43,930 bases of DNA from Pigoraptor chileana (lineage: Eukaryota > Opisthokonta > Filasterea). This document shows positions 10,501 to 26,037 of the stretch, piece after piece (within the stretch, counting starts at the first letter, position 1; every line of letters starts with the position of its first letter). The notes below the pieces were generated by a model that worked only from the letters and a program-made list of their open reading frames with translations, made no database searches and was not told the DNA's origin. The position numbers and the translations under genes are program-made. The stretch spans positions 1 through 43,930 of the forward strand of contig CALSCR010000400.1 of the NCBI GenBank assembly GCA_943704495.1. The letters are read 5' to 3'.

Positions 10501-13500
10501 GTAGAGTTTGTGTGTGTGTGTTTTTTTGTGTGTGCATGGGGTGTGGGGTGTTGGGTGTGCGTGTGTGCGTGAATTCGTGTGTGTGTTTTTTATAACCGTA
10601 AGGTGTTTGCAATCTGTACATTATTTGTGTTGGATTTCCTAAACCACAAGCCATCAGTAACACATTTCCGATCTCTCAATCTATCGAATTCGCTCCGTTT
10701 TTCCAATTCATTTTTATTTTATTTTATTTTACTTTTTTAAAATCATTCTTTTTTTTTGCTTCTTATTTTCCATCCGACTTTATTATGTATAGGCAACAGA
10801 GTACGATTGCGCAATCATTCGCACAGAACCTCAACACGTCACTTCTCCGCACTGACATCAGCGGCCTCGATGCGCTGTTGGACTCGCACACTACCGTCAT
10901 GACCATGTCTGAGCGTATTGACGCCGAGCTGTGTAGCCTCACCGTGCGTGCTGCAGAAGTGCGCATGCAGGTGTGTGTGGAAGTGCGTCGCCGCATGGCA
11001 GATGTTTCCGCACATCGTAAGTCAATCTCGCAGTCCAGACAGAGGATCGGCGACCATTCTCACCACGACATATACGATCTTTTCCTGAATAAGTTTTCCC
11101 ACCTGGAGGTGTGCTGCAGTATCCCAGTGGCGTATGCCGCACTCCTTGCTGAGGGTTTGCGACGCCGTCGATTCGGCGAGTGGACAGTCCGAACAGCGCA
11201 GGTGTTGTCGGATATTCTTTCTCGAGTGCGCGCACAAGAGCAGGAGCGGCGCGAAGCATTCGTGAAGAAGCACCTCGCATGCATTCTCCGCACGCACGGA
11301 TCGGCATATCGATATCCCGAGAATGTGTTGGCGTCGTACAAAAACACGGACGCTCACGTGCCCTCCGTTGGAGTCAATCCATCGGATCTCGCCAAGGGAC
11401 CCGATGTTAACGAAGAGGATATTGCATCGCTCCGCGGTATGCTTGAGGTCATCATCCGGGGTGGGAATGGGGCCGCCGACGGCAGTGTGGACGCGGGTGC
11501 CGCGGATGTGGCGAAAAAGGCGCTCGCCACAGTCGATAGCCTCCTGCAGCCCATACTAGGCTTTGCGCAGATGGCACCTGCCTATTTTGGGTATGCGGAT
11601 AAAACGCCGCCCCGGATTGCCGGCATGGATTCTTCCGTGTCTGAGGACACGGTGGGTTATAGGTGGTGGTGCGGTGTGTGTGTGTGTGTGTGTGGTGCAT
11701 GTGTGTGTGTGTGCGTGCGTGATTTGTGTGTACGTGTATGTGTTGTAGGTAGTGGTGGGGCGTGTGTGTTTGTGTGTGTGTGTGTGTTCATGAATTCTGT
11801 TCTTGTTGTATATGTATGTATTTAGAGGGGTACACTGGGGATGTGCAGGTCTTGCAGCTGGGTATCTTCTATTGATTTTCTTTTCGTGTCATGCTCATTT
11901 ATACTCTCTTCTGTGCATATGATCTTCACCCGCAGCATGCATCGTGCTCTCAGCGAATTCGGTCGCTTGAGAAGGAGCTGTTCCGTCTCACGAGTGCCAA
12001 TGTGCCTGCCTATGTCTCTACACATAGCGCATCCGCATCATCCGGGGCAGAGTCTTTTTCGCTTGTTGAAAGCTGTCGATCGGATAGGACGTTCAATCCG
12101 GTGTGTGTGTGTGTGTGTGTGTAGTCTAGCCCTGCATGTTTGCCTCACATGGCTGCTGCCTATAGCCGACCTTCTTTTGTGTTGTATTCTTTATTTTCTA
12201 TCCTTCGATCTCATTTGTCTCACATTACCTACCAAACCCCCTTTGTAACACGGCAGTCCGGACATCTGAGTGGTGGCGGTGGCAGCCAATTGGGTGCGTT
12301 TCCCCGGGGCAGGAGCCAATCAGATCTCACGCCTTCCTACCACCGGACGGACGAGGAGGTGAAGCGCCTTCGCGGCCAAGTGGAGCAACTGCAACAGGAC
12401 CTCAGTAAGACGGAATCTGCCCGGCATCTCGCCGAAAGTGGGCGTATGGAGGGGCGGGGTGACCAGTCGTCGGCGGCGGCGTCACTGTCTCGGGGTGGCA
12501 TGGGTGACATGATGTCCGATGGACTGCCAACACTCCCACCAATCCCCATTGAGCGAGTCGAATCGTCGGTGCAAACAGAGCCAATGGTCATTGGGGAACC
12601 AATCGCAACGTGAGTGTCAGTGTGCTCACAACTCGTCAGCGCTCGTGTGCTGAATATGGCTGTGAGATGACTGTGCCTCTTTTATTCGATTGCTGTGGTG
12701 TGTGCGAAGTTGGATGTCATTATGTGTGGCAGGCGCTTCATAGCGCGAAGATATCTCTAGATGTACACTGAAACGAATTGTAAATTGCCCAATCACTTCC
12801 CAACCACTACGAGCCCTCTCCATGCACTAAACTCCACCTTTGTGTGATGATGCTATTTGTTACGTTGATTGCAGGTCACAACAAGTAGCCCTGCCGAACC
12901 AGCCTTCCGCAGAAATGGATTCGCAGGAATTTGAACTCCATATTGTTGGCATAGCGTCTTTGCTGTCGACGGTGTGCGACCGCTCTTCCGTAGAACAGCG
13001 CATGATTCGCCTCCGCAACGCCTTTGTCGCATCAAACGCACGTCTTGCAGATGCATGTGCAGACGCTGCACAGAAAACCCTGGAGCTGTCGGATGCACAC
13101 GGCCGAATTGCGTCTCTTAATCTGTCCTTGAACACTGAAAAGTCTGCCGCAGCTAGCGCGAGGGCGAACGAAGCGATTGCGGAGAAACAGTACAAGGAGC
13201 TTGACGCTGAGCTCCGTGAGTCGAAGGCGGCGCGCGTTTTGTTGGAAGAGAAGATCGCCGCCATGGAACGGGAGAGTGCGTCACGTGCCAAGGCAGAGGA
13301 GGCATCACGTGCACAGGCAGAGGCGGTACAGTGCGAACTGAATGCCTTGCGGGCATCGATTCGTGAGCGCGATGCAAAGGTGGTGTCCGCCCTGTCCGGA
13401 CTTGTTACGTCGCCGCTGGCCGGTGTCACTGCCACTTTGGCTACGTCTGCGTCCGCGAAATTTCAACAAGCAACGGCAGTGGAGAGCGAATCTCGAATTG

Positions 13501-16293
13501 GAATTCTCAGTCGATGTGTCGGGAGTATCGCCGATGCATACGCGGGGGTGGTGCTGTCGGGACAAGACGAGGTGAGTCATGGTTTCACATTTTGTCTCAA
13601 AAACAAATGTGGAGTACATGGCGATGGGTCACCAGGAGTGACTTGAATCCTACGTTGCTAACAAACTCTGTTTGACTGTTTTTGCCGCCTACGTAAAGGG
13701 ACGGCAGCCTGCATCTATTCAGGCAAGTGATGTCCATAACGCACTCGCCGCATTGCTTAAAAAGGAGAAAGATGCCTCTGACGCCGCACAGATGGAGCTG
13801 CTGGAAATGCGACGCGCCGCTCACGTGACTGGGCCGGAGACCGACAAGCGGTACAGGGAGGCGCAGGTTCGCACTCTGTCTGCTTTTGTGCTCGTCGGTG
13901 TGTGTGTGCGTGTGTATGTGTGTGTGTATTTGTTTGCGCTTGTTGTGTTTAGTCTTTTTTCTGGTGCATTGAGGTATTAGTGAGGTGTTAGGGTTTTGCT
14001 CTGCGTAGTGTGTACATTCAAGCAATTCGTTGTGAATGTGTTTATCTACATTTGTTTCCATGTGTTGCGTGTTTGTTTGGGTGAGAATTGTCACGTGATA
14101 TCTGCCCGTTCCCTGTCGTTATAGTGGAAACCGCCCATGTATTCATAGTAGGCTTGCAGAGTGAGTTCAATCTGACTTCCCTCATTTGTACCGCACTTTG
14201 AATTGTCGATTGTTTTGTTTGCAAATTCAGCTCAACAATGCGCATCTCGAGAGGCAGTTGCAACAACACACAGCGAGCGTAATTATGGCAGGTCCGTCTC
14301 CCTACCGAGTGATGCGAGTGCGACCACCACATGCTCCCATCACTTGACCACAACCGCACGCGTTGTCTGCACTGTGCCACTTAGGCGCTTGTCTTCTTTC
14401 TTTCACTTACGGAGTGTGCGATACATGATGTTAATGTGTCAAAACACTAGCTGCTTCTGCTCGTTGCTGATCATCACCTCAGTGGCTGTTCTGAGAGACA
14501 AAGTAGTCACATGTCGAAATATCACACGCACACAATGTTCAGTGATTGCTGTTGTGAACCTGGTTTTGGGGGATTTATTTTATTCAGCTATTGCTGTACG
14601 GAGTGTACTCAACGCCATTTGTTCTTGTTCTTCCCACTTTGCGTGCATGTGTGCGTGCATCATACAGGCGAGGTCTGTGGGGCTGCCTCACGTGAGCTGT
14701 TCCGGCAGTATTCTGTGCTGGTGGACATACAACTCGCACTTGTCGAATCCAAGATATACCCTTTCCGTGAACCGTCTCCGCCGCCGATCATCGACGAGGT
14801 CCCTCTCACACCACTGCTCGATGTGAGTAATTCTGACCTTTTCGAAGTGTGCTCGTCCGTTTCCATTTTCTGCACCTCAGTTGTTTTAGTAGTGAACTTG
14901 GCACGTGATGTCATGTGACGTTGCGATATTAATTAACTGATCTCTCTTCTGCAATACATGTGCTACGCCACACTCACACACACTCACACACTCACAGACC
15001 GCCGCAAGCACGCAGGCAGGCCAACTGCTCGCCTACAACCGGACAATGGCTCGCGCTCTATCTGAGACAGCCGCCGGGATCACGTGCCCACCTGCCGGGC
15101 CCAGCAACCTCCCGACACCATCCGGGGCAATCACTGCGCCTGCGTCACACACAGGCACTTCCGTTCCATACTTGGACCGTGTTCCACCCGCGGGAGGCAG
15201 TGTTGCGACGGGTATTCTCTCATTCCCTCTGCCAATGTCGTCATCGACCAATTTGCGCGCACCGAACGTATCCGCAACATCCACTCTCACGTGTGCTCAG
15301 GGAATGCAGGGCGGGCTTCTCGGCCAGCAGACTGCAAGCGCGAGTGGGGGGAGCATGGCAACTGGCTCGCTCATCGGGCGCGGAGTTGCTTCATCGTCTC
15401 TTGAGACGCACTCCTCCAACAGCGTGGAGAGGTCGCCTTCGCTGTCGCTGCCATACCCTCCATCATCCGCCGCGCTGTCATCTGCAGTGGCCGCAGTGCA
15501 ACAGTTGGGAGCATATTTGGACAAACTGAATTCCGACTGGCAGGATGAAGTGGTGCACAATGTGGAGATGGTGTTGCGTGCGCACGCTGGTATTGCTGCA
15601 CAACTGAAAGGCCTCCTGGAGAAACCCACAGGTGTGTTGCTCGTGTCAGCAGTGACGTGTTTATTGTGGGTATATGAGTGTGCGTGTGCGTATGCGTATG
15701 TGTCTGTGTTATGCACATGTGTTTACGTATCAGATGCTCACGTTTGCTATCCCCGTGTGTGTATGTGTGCGTGTGTGTGCATTTACTCCCTTCTTATTTC
15801 GTCGCTGCGGTTATTCAGTGCCCAAGCTCTCCTTTGAAAGGTAGGTTGCACCCCCTCTTGTCACGTGACCCTGCTAGCTGAAGTGTGTTCGCGTCAGTCT
15901 TGCCCGCGCATTACGAATATGCAAGACGCGTGACTTCCCTGCCATATGCTTTCCTTTGTTCATGTCCTTGGCGGCTTTTTGCCCTACCCATCGGTGTGTG
16001 TTGTATGTATGCAATTGCGTCATTTTCTAATGTTTTCCAAATCGTGCTATATGGTGTGACCATTCCAGCTTCTCGATTGAGGATATCGTTCTCTTCTTCC
16101 CGAAGGAGGCGAGCACACACTGGGTCGCATTTGCAACAATGGGTTCGCCATATTTTCTGTCTGAGGACATTGTGTATGTGATGCGGCAAGATGGGCGGTG
16201 GGTTTTTGTAGCGTAAACCAAAGCACACACGGGAACACTCACACAGTCACACTCATACAGTCACACCCACACACACATGCACACATGCAACAA

Positions 16294-16326
<33 letters not shown>

Positions 16327-16944
16327 CAACAGTCACACCCACACACACATGCATACAGTCACACCGCATATACACACTCCTAACCTGTGCATTGTTCGTA
16401 CAATCTATTATCCTCATTCCTTGTACTATCGCTGCTGTCAGTGTAATTTCGTTGTAATTGTTGGTGTAAATACTCTGATAACCCTAAACCGGACATTCTT
16501 TTTTGTGTTACTGTGGAGGCCATGGACTTGCCTAAGACACTTACTTGAATCTCACGGCTGTTACGGCTGTTACTGTTTGTTTTGCAGAATGCGACGGTGG
16601 ATGCTTGGGGAAATTGTCGCTCTCGAGGAGTTTGTGGCGTCGGTGAGTTATCCCAATTGCTGTAATGGCATTATGTCAGTTTAAAGTGTGTGTGTGTGAG
16701 TGTTCTTTGGGGAGACTGTCGCGTGTTTGATTCCCGTATCAATGGTCTTCCGCTCTCTTTGTTTCTTTGTTTTTTGCTCTCTCCCTCTTACGGAGGAATC
16801 CCTGCAAGCGTATATATGACACTGCCACATAACATGTGCTATGTTTATATAATTCTACAGATACACTCGAATCCATTCGACCTCCCCGATGGCACGCGGT
16901 ACTTTGTGGTGGATGTGTCAATATATGCTTCCGACGCCGGTTAG
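7566..16944 (+). CDS. RB1CC1: FIP200/ATG11-type autophagy scaffold, about 1430 aa, 18 exons
   Basis: Scaffold of the ULK1/Atg1 kinase complex that starts autophagosomes and binds cargo receptors. Exons: 7566-7637, 8207-8321, 8543-8665, 9079-9212, 9542-9877, 10192-10322, 10793-11651, 11936-12100, 12257-12609, 12875-13571, 13699-13866, 14231-14291, 14668-14822, 14998-15631, 15819-15840, 16069-16197, 16588-16642, 16861-16944. They total 4293 nt with consistent phases. Residues 1-75 match the FIP200 ubiquitin-like fold: [10 protein letters not shown] then [13 protein letters not shown], like YSAGTDTNPIFL in human FIP200. Residues about 413-470 ([19 protein letters not shown]...FVKKHL) match the Atg17-like helical region. 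Exon 10 is a long Ala/Glu/Arg coiled coil, and exons 9 and 14 are Ser/Gly-rich. Residues about 1335-1430 are the Claw: [28 protein letters not shown] and [13 protein letters not shown], parallel to human DLVLIILDE, YFLHSE, RPWVLGKV and VPLGTKFYRVKAVS. Human FIP200 has about 1594 residues. The symbol denotes the human homologue, not proven orthology. Confidence 0.93.
7640..8079 (+). repeat. Intron 1 GT minisatellite and 41-bp tandem duplication
   Basis: From about 7700 to 7940 an imperfect unit of roughly 20 bases (tatatgtgtgtagcgtgtgt and variants) is repeated about ten times. At 8000-8040 and 8041-8079 a unit starting ggcacctcgtccctgttcat occurs twice almost exactly. Both lie inside intron 1 of the FIP200-like gene. 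Confidence 0.8.
8820..8931 (+). repeat. (GATATA)n hexanucleotide microsatellite
   Basis: About eighteen copies of a GATATA hexamer lie in intron 3 of the FIP200-like gene, ending in slightly diverged copies. Confidence 0.9.
9231..9350 (+). repeat. Dispersed CCATGGGCACAG repeat with CT tract, copy 2
   Basis: A CT-rich tract (about 9243-9294) is followed by TGGAGTCCATGGGCACTGCG and then AAGACACT. It lies in intron 4 of the FIP200-like gene and shares its core with the copies near 3250, 16505, 26137 and 26224. Confidence 0.6.
10071..10170 (+). repeat. 20-bp tandem minisatellite in intron 5
   Basis: Five consecutive units of ttaactgttgttgtttgttg fill this stretch with only a few substitutions in the last two units. 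It lies just upstream of the acceptor of exon 6 of the FIP200-like gene. Confidence 0.9.
16221..16380 (+). repeat. (CA)n-rich minisatellite in intron 16
   Basis: Alternating CACACA runs and variants of acagtcacacccacacacac fill this part of the intron between the two Claw exons at 16069-16197 and 16588-16642. Confidence 0.85.
16505..16556 (+). repeat. Dispersed repeat, diverged copy 3
   Basis: The core reads CTGTGGAGGCCATGGACTTG, then AAGACACTTACTTGAATCTC. It lacks the adjoining CT tract but shares the 3' half with the copies at 3250, 26137 and 26224. It lies in intron 16 of the FIP200-like gene. Confidence 0.5.
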
Positions 16945-17560
16945 TGTGTGATGCACAGGACACACATCCGTACTACGTAGCCACACTCAGTCTCCAATCG
17001 TAATGGTGGTTCTTTAATAAAAAGTGCTATGCACATGAAAGACTGGTCTCAATTATTATGAGTCAGCGATGAATCAAGCCCACGCACAACCGAGGCAACC
17101 CCCCCACCCCCCCTTAAAAGAAAAGTGGCGAGATAGTTCTTTTTGTGCGACCGAGCAGCCGCAAGTGTTTCTGTGAGCTGTGAGTGTCAGTGCTGCCGCG
17201 CAGCAAGTAGACCGTCTGTCGCGGACGACGCCACGTCATCGGTAATAAAAGTATCCCCATGAGTCATCGACGGTCGCGCACATCGGCTGGAAGAATGTGC
17301 ACCCGTTCATCGAGTGTGAGCCGCGGGTGGTGTGGCAGGTGTCGTCGTGGTCATCGGTCGCCAATGCCCATGATATGATATCATATAATACGGATTGAAC
17401 TGAAAGTGGCGATGTCGACGCAGAATTGAGGTGAAACCGTATCGCCTGGAATGCGGATGGGGGTATGGCGCGGCACCTCTCATGAAGTGAGTCCGCAATC
17501 GAGCGTGCACACAGCACAGCATAGCATGGTGGCGCATGTGTGCGTGTGCGTGCGTGTGTC
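16945..17560. other. Convergent 3' intergenic region
   Basis: The 3' ends of the FIP200-like gene (plus) and the ISY1-like gene (minus) face each other here. It contains an AATAAA at 17016 and a poly-C tract near 17100. No coding exon is seen. Confidence 0.6.
17016..17021 (+). terminator. AATAAA polyadenylation signal of the FIP200-like gene
   Basis: A canonical AATAAA lies 72 bases after the stop codon at 16944, a normal distance for polyadenylation. No other canonical signal is nearer to the stop. Confidence 0.5.
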
Positions 17561-19191
17561 TCAGCTGTCACCGTCATCATCCGAGCCGTAGTCGACGAGG
17601 CCGACAGCTGCCACAAATGGAACACTTTTTGCAGTGACACACCCACTCGGCGCACCAATCGCACCAATCGCACTGACAGTCCCGACACCCACGGCGACAC
17701 CAGCTGAAGCAGGTAGAATCACGTGACTGGCGGGAAGCTGAGAACCACTACCCGAGCACCCGTCCGTCCCACTCATACGCACCACCTTCGCATCTCCGAC
17801 GTGACCGCGTGCTGTTTGAAGCGCCGAGTACGGAGAAAACAGCGCCACTGAACTGCGAAACTCGAGTGGTTTGTCCATGCGATCCGCGTCGATCGCACGG
17901 GCGGCCATCAGTGGCGAGGGGACATTGTCTTTGTTTGTGCGTGGGTGTGGATGCTGCATCGTATTCTCGACTTCTGCTTGATTGACAGCCAAAGCGTCGT
18001 TCTCCTCTGCATCCAGCAGTGGCAATACAATGCGACGGATTTTTGCGGGCGGTGCATCGACGCCCGACGCAGTATTATCGAGCAACGAGTGTGCATCTCG
18101 CTTCGTGCTGTTTCGCTGGGCTTCATCATTGACGCCATCGTCATTGATAGAGTCTATCCCCTGGTAGTTGGGATGAATGTGTATATCATGCAGAGATAAG
18201 TTTGAGATTGGATTAAACAACGTGTGTTGTGTATGCGTGTCTGTGTGTGTGTGTGTAACAAGCAATACTGGCAGCTCTCGACAACAGAGATTCCATGGCG
18301 CGTGTATGAGCACACAAGCAAGGAATTCAGCTTCTTCTTTTCTAAATTCGAATGAAAAATAATTTGCATTCTCACCGTCGATGTCGTTGTTGTTGCCGAC
18401 GCCACTCGTTGTGTTCGGCGCACATACGAACGAGGGACCCACGGAATGGCATCGGAGGATGGGTCTAACTGAAGCACCCGTCGAACGAACCTGGGCATTC
18501 GGGCGTCGGTTGCATGGTTGACTATACACACCCAAACACACACACGCATGCACACACACGCATACAAACACACGCGCATATACACACATGCATACACACA
18601 TATTCATATAAGCACACACACGCGCACGCATGCACACCCCAAACACATAAACGCGGCTCACCTTGCATATAAATGTTCCAGGTCCTCCAGACGGTCCTCA
18701 AACTCTCTCAGTTTGTGATCCCTGTAGTTGCGTACACCGGAGAGCTGCTGTACAACATAACCAATTTCGTTCTTGATCTGGGGTATCCATCTTCGCACTT
18801 CATCCGCAGTCTTCAACGTGTGCTGCAATCGAAATCGAATTCGAGGCGATCAGTGCCATAACGCATCACGCAAATATGCGACATCGCGAATTTCAGATCC
18901 AGTAATGCACATTGAGCAATGATGATGCATGCATGGAGCGACCCGGTTGTACATCATCAAGACCAAACAGGTCATTTCATTTCAGCTACCGCATAAACGC
19001 ACGCGTACGATAAGTGCCAGCTAATCTCCCCATTAAATGGAGACATGCCTAACAAGTGGATGCGGTGCATCGTTATTCTTTTTCCTTACAAGTGGGGGTC
19101 GTGATGGCGCCTTTTCTTCCTTGTCGATGCGCTGCTGTTCCAGAAGGAACCGGTTGAGTCCCGTCAGCTGCTTCTCGCTGTTACGCGCCAT
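17561..19191 (-). CDS. ISY1-like pre-mRNA splicing factor, 325 aa, diverged
   Basis: ISY1 is a component of the Prp19-associated (NTC) spliceosome complex. Exons on the minus strand are 19090-19191 (ATG at 19191), 18662-18822, 18376-18490 and 17561-18160, together 978 nt in frame. The N-terminus MARNSEKQLTGLNRFLLEQQ closely follows the ISY1 signature (human MARNAEKAMTALARF). The second exon gives TADEVRRWIPQIKNEI, then VVQQL, corresponding to the ISY1 WRRQIIGEISKKVAQIQ helix. The expected RDLNDEINKL segment is replaced by REFEDRLEDLEHLYAR. The C-terminal 200 residues (exon 4) are acidic, then Ala/Gly/Val-rich, ending GLVDYGSDDDGDS. They show no ISY1 similarity I can see, so ISY1 homology rests on the first 90 residues. 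The exon 3 acceptor (before 18490) has a weak pyrimidine tract; an alternative 38 nt upstream would shift the frame. Confidence 0.6.
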
Positions 19192-19666
19192 TTGCACGCA
19201 CGTATGCGTAACAGACTTTCACATAACATAGTGCGAGTGGATGCACCCTCCACATGTAACATAGGATATGGGACGCAGAAACGGCGTTTATTGTGCAATT
19301 ATTGTTGCATTCCGCATAAACTCACTAACTTAGTACTGCCGGTGAAAAGTCAACTGATTAAACAGGGGACTGGCATCACGTGAGTTGGAGTAACATCGAC
19401 AGGCTGTTACAACATCCCGCACTCAGAAGGAGAGAGCACCCGAGAGTTATGTATATGGCATACCCTAGTCATTGGCGGTCCCGTAACTGAATCGACTGAC
19501 ACTGGCACGGTCGGTGATGGGCGATGAAGATTAGGCACTGCCGATAGAGCCGTTTATCGCAGGTGAAACCAGAATGACCGTACGCACATTTGCAAACGCA
19601 ATAACAGTGCCCACAACAAAAGGCAGCGTACAGAAAGAGAGACAACCCGCAGGACACGACATCTTA
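19192..19666. other. Intergenic region upstream of the ISY1-like gene
   Basis: This is the presumed promoter of the ISY1-like gene and the 3' flank of the oxidoreductase. One CACGTG lies at about 19378. Nothing else stands out. Confidence 0.5.
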
Positions 19667-20734
19667 TCAGTGCGTACAATCGACAACAAACTTTCCAAAA
19701 AAGGCTCTTTTCAGAAACTCTTCCTGCGCCAAAGGCAATTCCCTGAGTGGGAACACACGCGCCACGTGCGGCGTCAGGGATCCGCTGCACACGAGGTCGA
19801 TCAGCACGCCAAACTCCTCTCTCGTCGCCAGCATGCATCCCAACACGTCCAAGTGCTTTAGATAGAATGTTGGCCAATGGACATTGACCCACGTGCCAGA
19901 AACAGCCCCGCAACACGCATAAACTCCCGAGGGACGCAATGCGTTGAATAGATCCATTACCATTGTGCCTCCGACAGCATCCAATGCAACGTCTATGTCG
20001 CGACCACCAGCAGCGTCGATAAGAGGCTTTGCGATGGAGGATCCATCGGCGGGGCGTGCGACAAATGCGTCTATTCCAACCGAGCGAAGCTGGTCTTCCT
20101 TAGATGCAGATGCAACACCTATAACCCAAGCGCCTTTGGCCTTGCACATCTGCACGCAGGCGACGCCCACGCCTCCTGCCGCCCCTGTGACGACGACGGT
20201 GGACCCTGCCGATACGTGTGCGCGCTCGACCATGTGAAAGGCAGTCATATATGCAGTTGGTACCGCCGCAAGAACCGCATCCGACACCGTGCACGAGGGA
20301 TCAATCACGAACGCATTCTCCGCAGGAACGACACAAAACTCCGCAAAACCGCCGTCGACCTCACTTCCGAGATAGCGACAGTCGGTGATTCCCCGCTTGC
20401 CATACAAACACGGATAGAGAATGACGCGCTGGCCAATACAGAGACGGATGCCTCGGCCATCCACAATCGGCGTTTCATCGGAAGGTGACGCAATGTGGTC
20501 AATCACACCGACGATATCAGCCCCTTGAATGCGTGGAAACGAAAGCGGCTGCCATCCACTCTCGCCATCCTGTCCGTATGCGCCCTGGCGCGTCCACACA
20601 TCGGTATTGTTCATACCGCATGCGTGGACGCGCACGCGCACACTTCCCACCGGAACGGACGGAACAGGAACATCATCGCGATAATCGTATTTGTCAACAC
20701 CCCCATGTGCCGTAAGGAGCTGTGCACGCATCAT
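19667..20734 (-). CDS. Zinc-type alcohol dehydrogenase/quinone oxidoreductase (MDR), 355 aa, intronless
   Basis: NAD(P)H-dependent medium-chain reductase/dehydrogenase, probably cytosolic; the substrate cannot be told. It is a single uninterrupted exon with tandem ATGs at 20734 and 20731. The N-terminal GroES-like fold shows VRVRVHACGMNNTDVW (about 33-47), PRIQGADIVGVI and GQRVILYP. DGGFAEFCVVP (128-138) is typical of the family. The cofactor-binding Rossmann motif is VVTGAAGGVGVACVQ (181-195), followed by IDVALDAVGG. The four-cysteine structural zinc lobe of classical alcohol dehydrogenases is absent, and only C109 and C119 lie in the corresponding loop, so a quinone-oxidoreductase-like enzyme is more likely. 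Length is normal for the family. The lack of introns contrasts with both neighbours and may mean bacterial transfer or retroposition. It is divergent to the SMYD-like gene. Confidence 0.92.
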   Translation of the reverse strand: MMRAQLLTAHGGVDKYDYRDDVPVPSVPVGSVRVRVHACGMNNTDVWTRQGAYGQDGESGWQPLSFPRIQGADIVGVIDHIASPSDETPIVDGRGIRLCIGQRVILYPCLYGKRGITDCRYLGSEVDGGFAEFCVVPAENAFVIDPSCTVSDAVLAAVPTAYMTAFHMVERAHVSAGSTVVVTGAAGGVGVACVQMCKAKGAWVIGVASASKEDQLRSVGIDAFVARPADGSSIAKPLIDAAGGRDIDVALDAVGGTMVMDLFNALRPSGVYACCGAVSGTWVNVHWPTFYLKHLDVLGCMLATREEFGVLIDLVCSGSLTPHVARVFPLRELPLAQEEFLKRAFFGKFVVDCTH

Positions 20735-21506
20735 TTTTCCTTGTATTTGGGTGTGCGTTGCTTGGTGTTTAACTGGCACATCGACAAAGACAGAATACGC
20801 GCGTTCAGTGGTGCTATTTGGGTCCGCTGAGTACTTTTAGCCCACACCGACTTGCCGGTTTTACTGACGGCGCCTGATTGTAAAAACAATGAGCAATCTG
20901 TCACGTGATACTGCACGTGACCGGACCAATGGAACACTGGTCGGACGGTCAATTTTTTCCGATTATATCGGACATTTCGTAAAACATATCCTATACATAT
21001 AATAAGTATGTTTAGCGAATATATTTAATCTATGTATTACAATTTACATTTCATACTATTAAGTATTGGCTATCTTCCCATTTCCAAATGGAGGGGCAAA
21101 GTGGAGATAGCTCCGTTGCCAAGCATGACTCCAAGTCAGAGACTGTCAGTCCACAGATTTCAAATGATTAGAGTTTTTGAATGCGGCGGCATCTCACCTT
21201 CACAAGTAATCGTGAGCGCGCGCATTCTTCACATGAACGTTGTGTTATCAAGACGAAGACAGCTGAAGCATTTGGAGGTTGGGTTAAGTTTGAAGCCTTC
21301 GCGTTGGGCTGTTATGGGCCAACTGACGACACCGAGTCGAGTCTGCGCAGGAATGGTGTGGATGGCGTAACGACCGAGTGACGCAAGAGATTAGCCTCTC
21401 GCTAATTATTGCATCAATATTATTCATCGCTGTGTTGCGAATTAGCACCGTGTCGCTTTGGTGTGCGGCAGGAGTGATAGATTTCATCTTGGTTGCATCT
21501 ACCACC
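20735..21506. promoter_or_regulatory. Bidirectional promoter region (oxidoreductase / SMYD-like gene)
   Basis: This 770-bp region separates two divergent ATGs. It contains an inverted E-box pair (20900-20921), a CCAAT (20926-20930) and an AT-rich stretch (about 20950-21060). No coding exon is apparent. Confidence 0.5.
20900..20921. promoter_or_regulatory. Inverted GTCACGTG...CACGTGAC repeat
   Basis: GTCACGTG and its exact reverse complement CACGTGAC are separated by six bases (ATACTG). GTCACGTGAC is the known CLEAR/M-box form recognised by MITF/TFE-type bHLH factors in animals. The element sits 166 bp from the oxidoreductase ATG and 586 bp from the SMYD-like ATG. Its function here is inference. 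Confidence 0.45.

Positions 21507-26037
<4,531 letters not shown>

Noticed and set aside
10295-10663. Possible retained coding in intron 6 of the FIP200-like gene
   Set aside because: The frame is a GT-rich translation, and only the donor at 10323 and the acceptor at 10792 keep the phase of the flanking exons.
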